Assembly (NCBI GenBank): GCA_937991945.1
Contig: CALKLO010000001.1
Location: 20,555-84,554 of the forward strand
Direction of reading: 5' to 3'
DNA length: 64,000 nucleotides
DNA from: an uncultured Granulosicoccus sp.
GTDB lineage: Bacteria; Pseudomonadota; Gammaproteobacteria; Granulosicoccales; Granulosicoccaceae
Positions 61,217 through 64,000 of the stretch are shown here, piece after piece. The notes beneath the pieces are model-generated. The model ran no database searches, was not told where the DNA came from, and was given only the letters and a program-made list of their open reading frames with translations. Each line of letters starts with the position of its first letter. Within the stretch, counting starts at the first letter, position 1. A program made the position numbers and the translations under genes.

Positions 61217-62190
61217 TGGATACCTTAAGCGGCTTCTTTGCGGTGCTCGATGCAACACTTCGCGTGTCTACCCCTCTGATATTGGCGGCAATGGCTGGCT
61301 TGTTTTCAGAAAGGTCTGGCATTGTAGATATCAGCCTAGAAGGCAAAATGCTTGCAGCAGCTTTTGGTGCAGGGGCTGTAGCCGCTGTTACGGGTAGTGC
61401 CTGGTTGGCCTTGGTCGCCGGTATTTTTGTGGGCATCGGTTTAGGGCTAATACATGGCTTTGCTTGTATAACGCATCGCGGTAACCAAGTGGTGAGTGGT
61501 TTAGCCATTAACATTTTGGCTTCAGGGCTCACTGTTGTGCTCGGAATTGCTTGGTTTTCCCAAGGTGGGCAAACACCGTCGCTAGGCAGTGAATCGCGCT
61601 TCATGCCAATTGAATTGCCTTTTGCTGAAGCCGCCGCTCAATCCATCCCAGTTGTTGGTCAGTTTTACAGCGAAGTTATCAGCGGGCATAACTTGCTTGT
61701 CTATGTTGCATGGTTGGCTGTCTTTGGCACGTGGTGGGTGGTGTACAGGACGCGTTTTGGTTTGCGTTTGCGTGCAGTGGGTGAAAATCCATTAGCCGTA
61801 GATACCGCCGGGCTTTCTGTCAGTGGGCTGCGTTACTCTGCAGTTGCTATATGTGGTGGATTAGCAGGCGTGGCTGGTGCCTACCTGTCGACCGCTCAAA
61901 ACGCTGCTTTTGTCCGAGAGATGACAGCAGGGCAAGGGTATATCGCGTTAGCCGCTTTGATTTTTGGTAAGTGGCGGCCAATGCCTGCCATGTTGGCGTG
62001 TCTGATGTTCGGGTTTCTAGATGCCATGGCGATTCGGCTGCAAGGCGTAGAGCTACCGATTATCGGCGAAGTACCGGTGCAAGCTATCCAGGCTTTGCCT
62101 TACGTGCTCACCGTCGTGCTACTCGCAGGCTTTATCGGCCGAGCCACCGCACCCAAAGCCGTCGGCATCCCCTTCCTAAAAGAACGCTAA
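61216..62190 (+). CDS. Nucleoside ABC importer permease 2
   Basis: A 324-residue permease, BPD_transp_2 family, with about nine hydrophobic helices and the pair-specific motifs SERSGIVDISLEGKMLAAAFGAG and DTAGLSVSGLRYSAVAICGGLAGVAGAYL. It pairs with the 60089-61216 permease. It is the last gene of the importer operon; a weak hairpin (GCGGGT / ACCCGC, 62202-62225) follows, without a clear T-tract. Confidence 0.93.
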   Translation: MDTLSGFFAVLDATLRVSTPLILAAMAGLFSERSGIVDISLEGKMLAAAFGAGAVAAVTGSAWLALVAGIFVGIGLGLIHGFACITHRGNQVVSGLAINILASGLTVVLGIAWFSQGGQTPSLGSESRFMPIELPFAEAAAQSIPVVGQFYSEVISGHNLLVYVAWLAVFGTWWVVYRTRFGLRLRAVGENPLAVDTAGLSVSGLRYSAVAICGGLAGVAGAYLSTAQNAAFVREMTAGQGYIALAALIFGKWRPMPAMLACLMFGFLDAMAIRLQGVELPIIGEVPVQAIQALPYVLTVVLLAGFIGRATAPKAVGIPFLKER

Positions 62191-62562
62191 CGCGCTAACG
62201 CGCGGGTCGGACCACCGTAACCCGCTGATAAACCGAGCTTTGTCATTCTTTTGAAGGCATTTTTGGATCTTAAAGTGCCCTTTTTTCTCTAATAAGGGCG
62301 ATTTAACGGCTGATCTCACTACTTGGAAAGCTACAGATTTGGGCTGATTCGACTATTGATTTAATAGCTGTTGTGCCGCGGCCTTTGAAAGCTGCCAGAC
62401 CCTTAAATAGCGCTTTTTAACCTGAAAACACCCAATTAAGGACTCATATTGTCCGGATTTTCACAAAATATTAAACGCAATCAAGGCTCAATCATGGTCC
62501 GACCCGGTGGGGATGTTTGGTAGACTGGGGGGCCGTTTGGCTTGCGTGTGCTCATTAGTTAG
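62191..62562. other. 372-base intergenic region before argG with long inverted repeat
   Basis: No credible gene. The left end has a hairpin GCGGGT / ACCCGC (62202-62225) and a partly repeated CGCTAACG (62185-62200). CGGGTCGGACCA (62203-62214) and its exact complement TGGTCCGACCCG (62495-62506) frame most of the gap. I see no consensus Arg box. Confidence 0.55.
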
Positions 62563-63894
<1,332 letters not shown>

Positions 63895-63917
63895 AGCGCT
63901 AGTAAGAAGTTCACAAT

Positions 63918-64000
63918 GTGGCTGTTGATAAAACCAGCAAGCCAGCAATAGTGGATGTGCCCCGCGAGCCGGGGCGCACCCGTGCCGACTACCGAACACT
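63918..64000 (+). CDS. Possible 5' end of a gene cut by the window edge
   Basis: From GTG 63918 the frame stays open to the end of the window. The 27 residues contain VPREPGRTRADYRT, which resembles the opening of hotdog acyl-CoA thioesterases, where a RxDYR-x-F motif precedes the catalytic domain. The ribosome site (AAGAAG) is weak. Too short to decide. Confidence 0.4.
   Translation, partial: MAVDKTSKPAIVDVPREPGRTRADYRT

Overview
The window looks like chromosomal DNA of a heterotrophic, aerobic, probably marine gammaproteobacterium. The clade markers are a fused RlmKL 23S rRNA methyltransferase, a SohB-type S49 protease, a FadJ/FadI pair and a long-form (E. coli type) argininosuccinate synthase. 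TRAP transport and several acyl-CoA degradation genes fit a marine carboxylate and amino-acid oxidiser. The genus cannot be fixed from the sequence alone. I see no tRNA, rRNA, CRISPR array, transposase or prophage. Base composition and coding style look even throughout, so this reads as core chromosome rather than an island.

Layout. 1-6120: a Bat-type operon (DUF58, DUF4381, two VWA proteins, an acidic TPR protein, BatD), cut at its 5' end, with start/stop overlaps or near-overlaps throughout. 6167-7603: a BamA-superfamily outer-membrane barrel. 7644-18661: fatty-acid and branched-chain acyl-CoA oxidation (fadJ, fadI, etfBA, a DmdC-like acyl-CoA dehydrogenase, a 3-hydroxyisobutyryl-CoA hydrolase, an enoyl-CoA hydratase), mixed with a SIMPL-domain protein and a yeast-type cytosine deaminase. 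19002-19976: an orphan taurine-type binding protein. 20109-25314: an amino-acid racemase divergent from a DadA-like oxidase, followed by a complete TRAP transporter. 25322-29093: a periplasmic binding protein paired with a CHASE-PAS-GGDEF-EAL membrane protein. 29273-31978: a SulP anion transporter, a tandem universal stress protein and a small membrane protein.

32380-33816: an unusual Asn/Arg/Gly/Pro/Lys-rich, apparently disordered protein behind a 400-base leader. 33848-35506: ETF-ubiquinone oxidoreductase, the membrane end of the electron route that starts with the etfBA and dehydrogenase genes on the left. 35621-41728: a beta-CASP MBL protein, RlmKL, SohB and an HDOD protein. 41731-44660: an acyl-CoA synthetase divergent from a class III CoA-transferase. 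44763-47705: a three-gene signalling operon (small membrane protein, Hpt, REC-PAS-GGDEF-EAL). 47719-50920: an ECHDC3-like crotonase lacking catalytic Glu, a hotdog thioesterase, an L-2-haloacid dehalogenase, a DUF1289 protein and HMG-CoA lyase.

51087-62190 is largely a nucleoside theme: ribokinase and nucleoside hydrolase, then (after a lipoprotein, a class I amidotransferase, a KefB-like antiporter and a small helix-rich protein) a BMP-type nucleoside ABC importer. Uptake, base-ribose cleavage and ribose phosphorylation are therefore all present, and the cytosine deaminase further left could feed on a released base. argG closes the window, with the possible start of one more gene at the right edge. 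The most unusual items are the low-complexity protein with its leader, the two c-di-GMP signalling operons, and several well-formed but unexplained palindromes, hairpins and phased repeats between genes.
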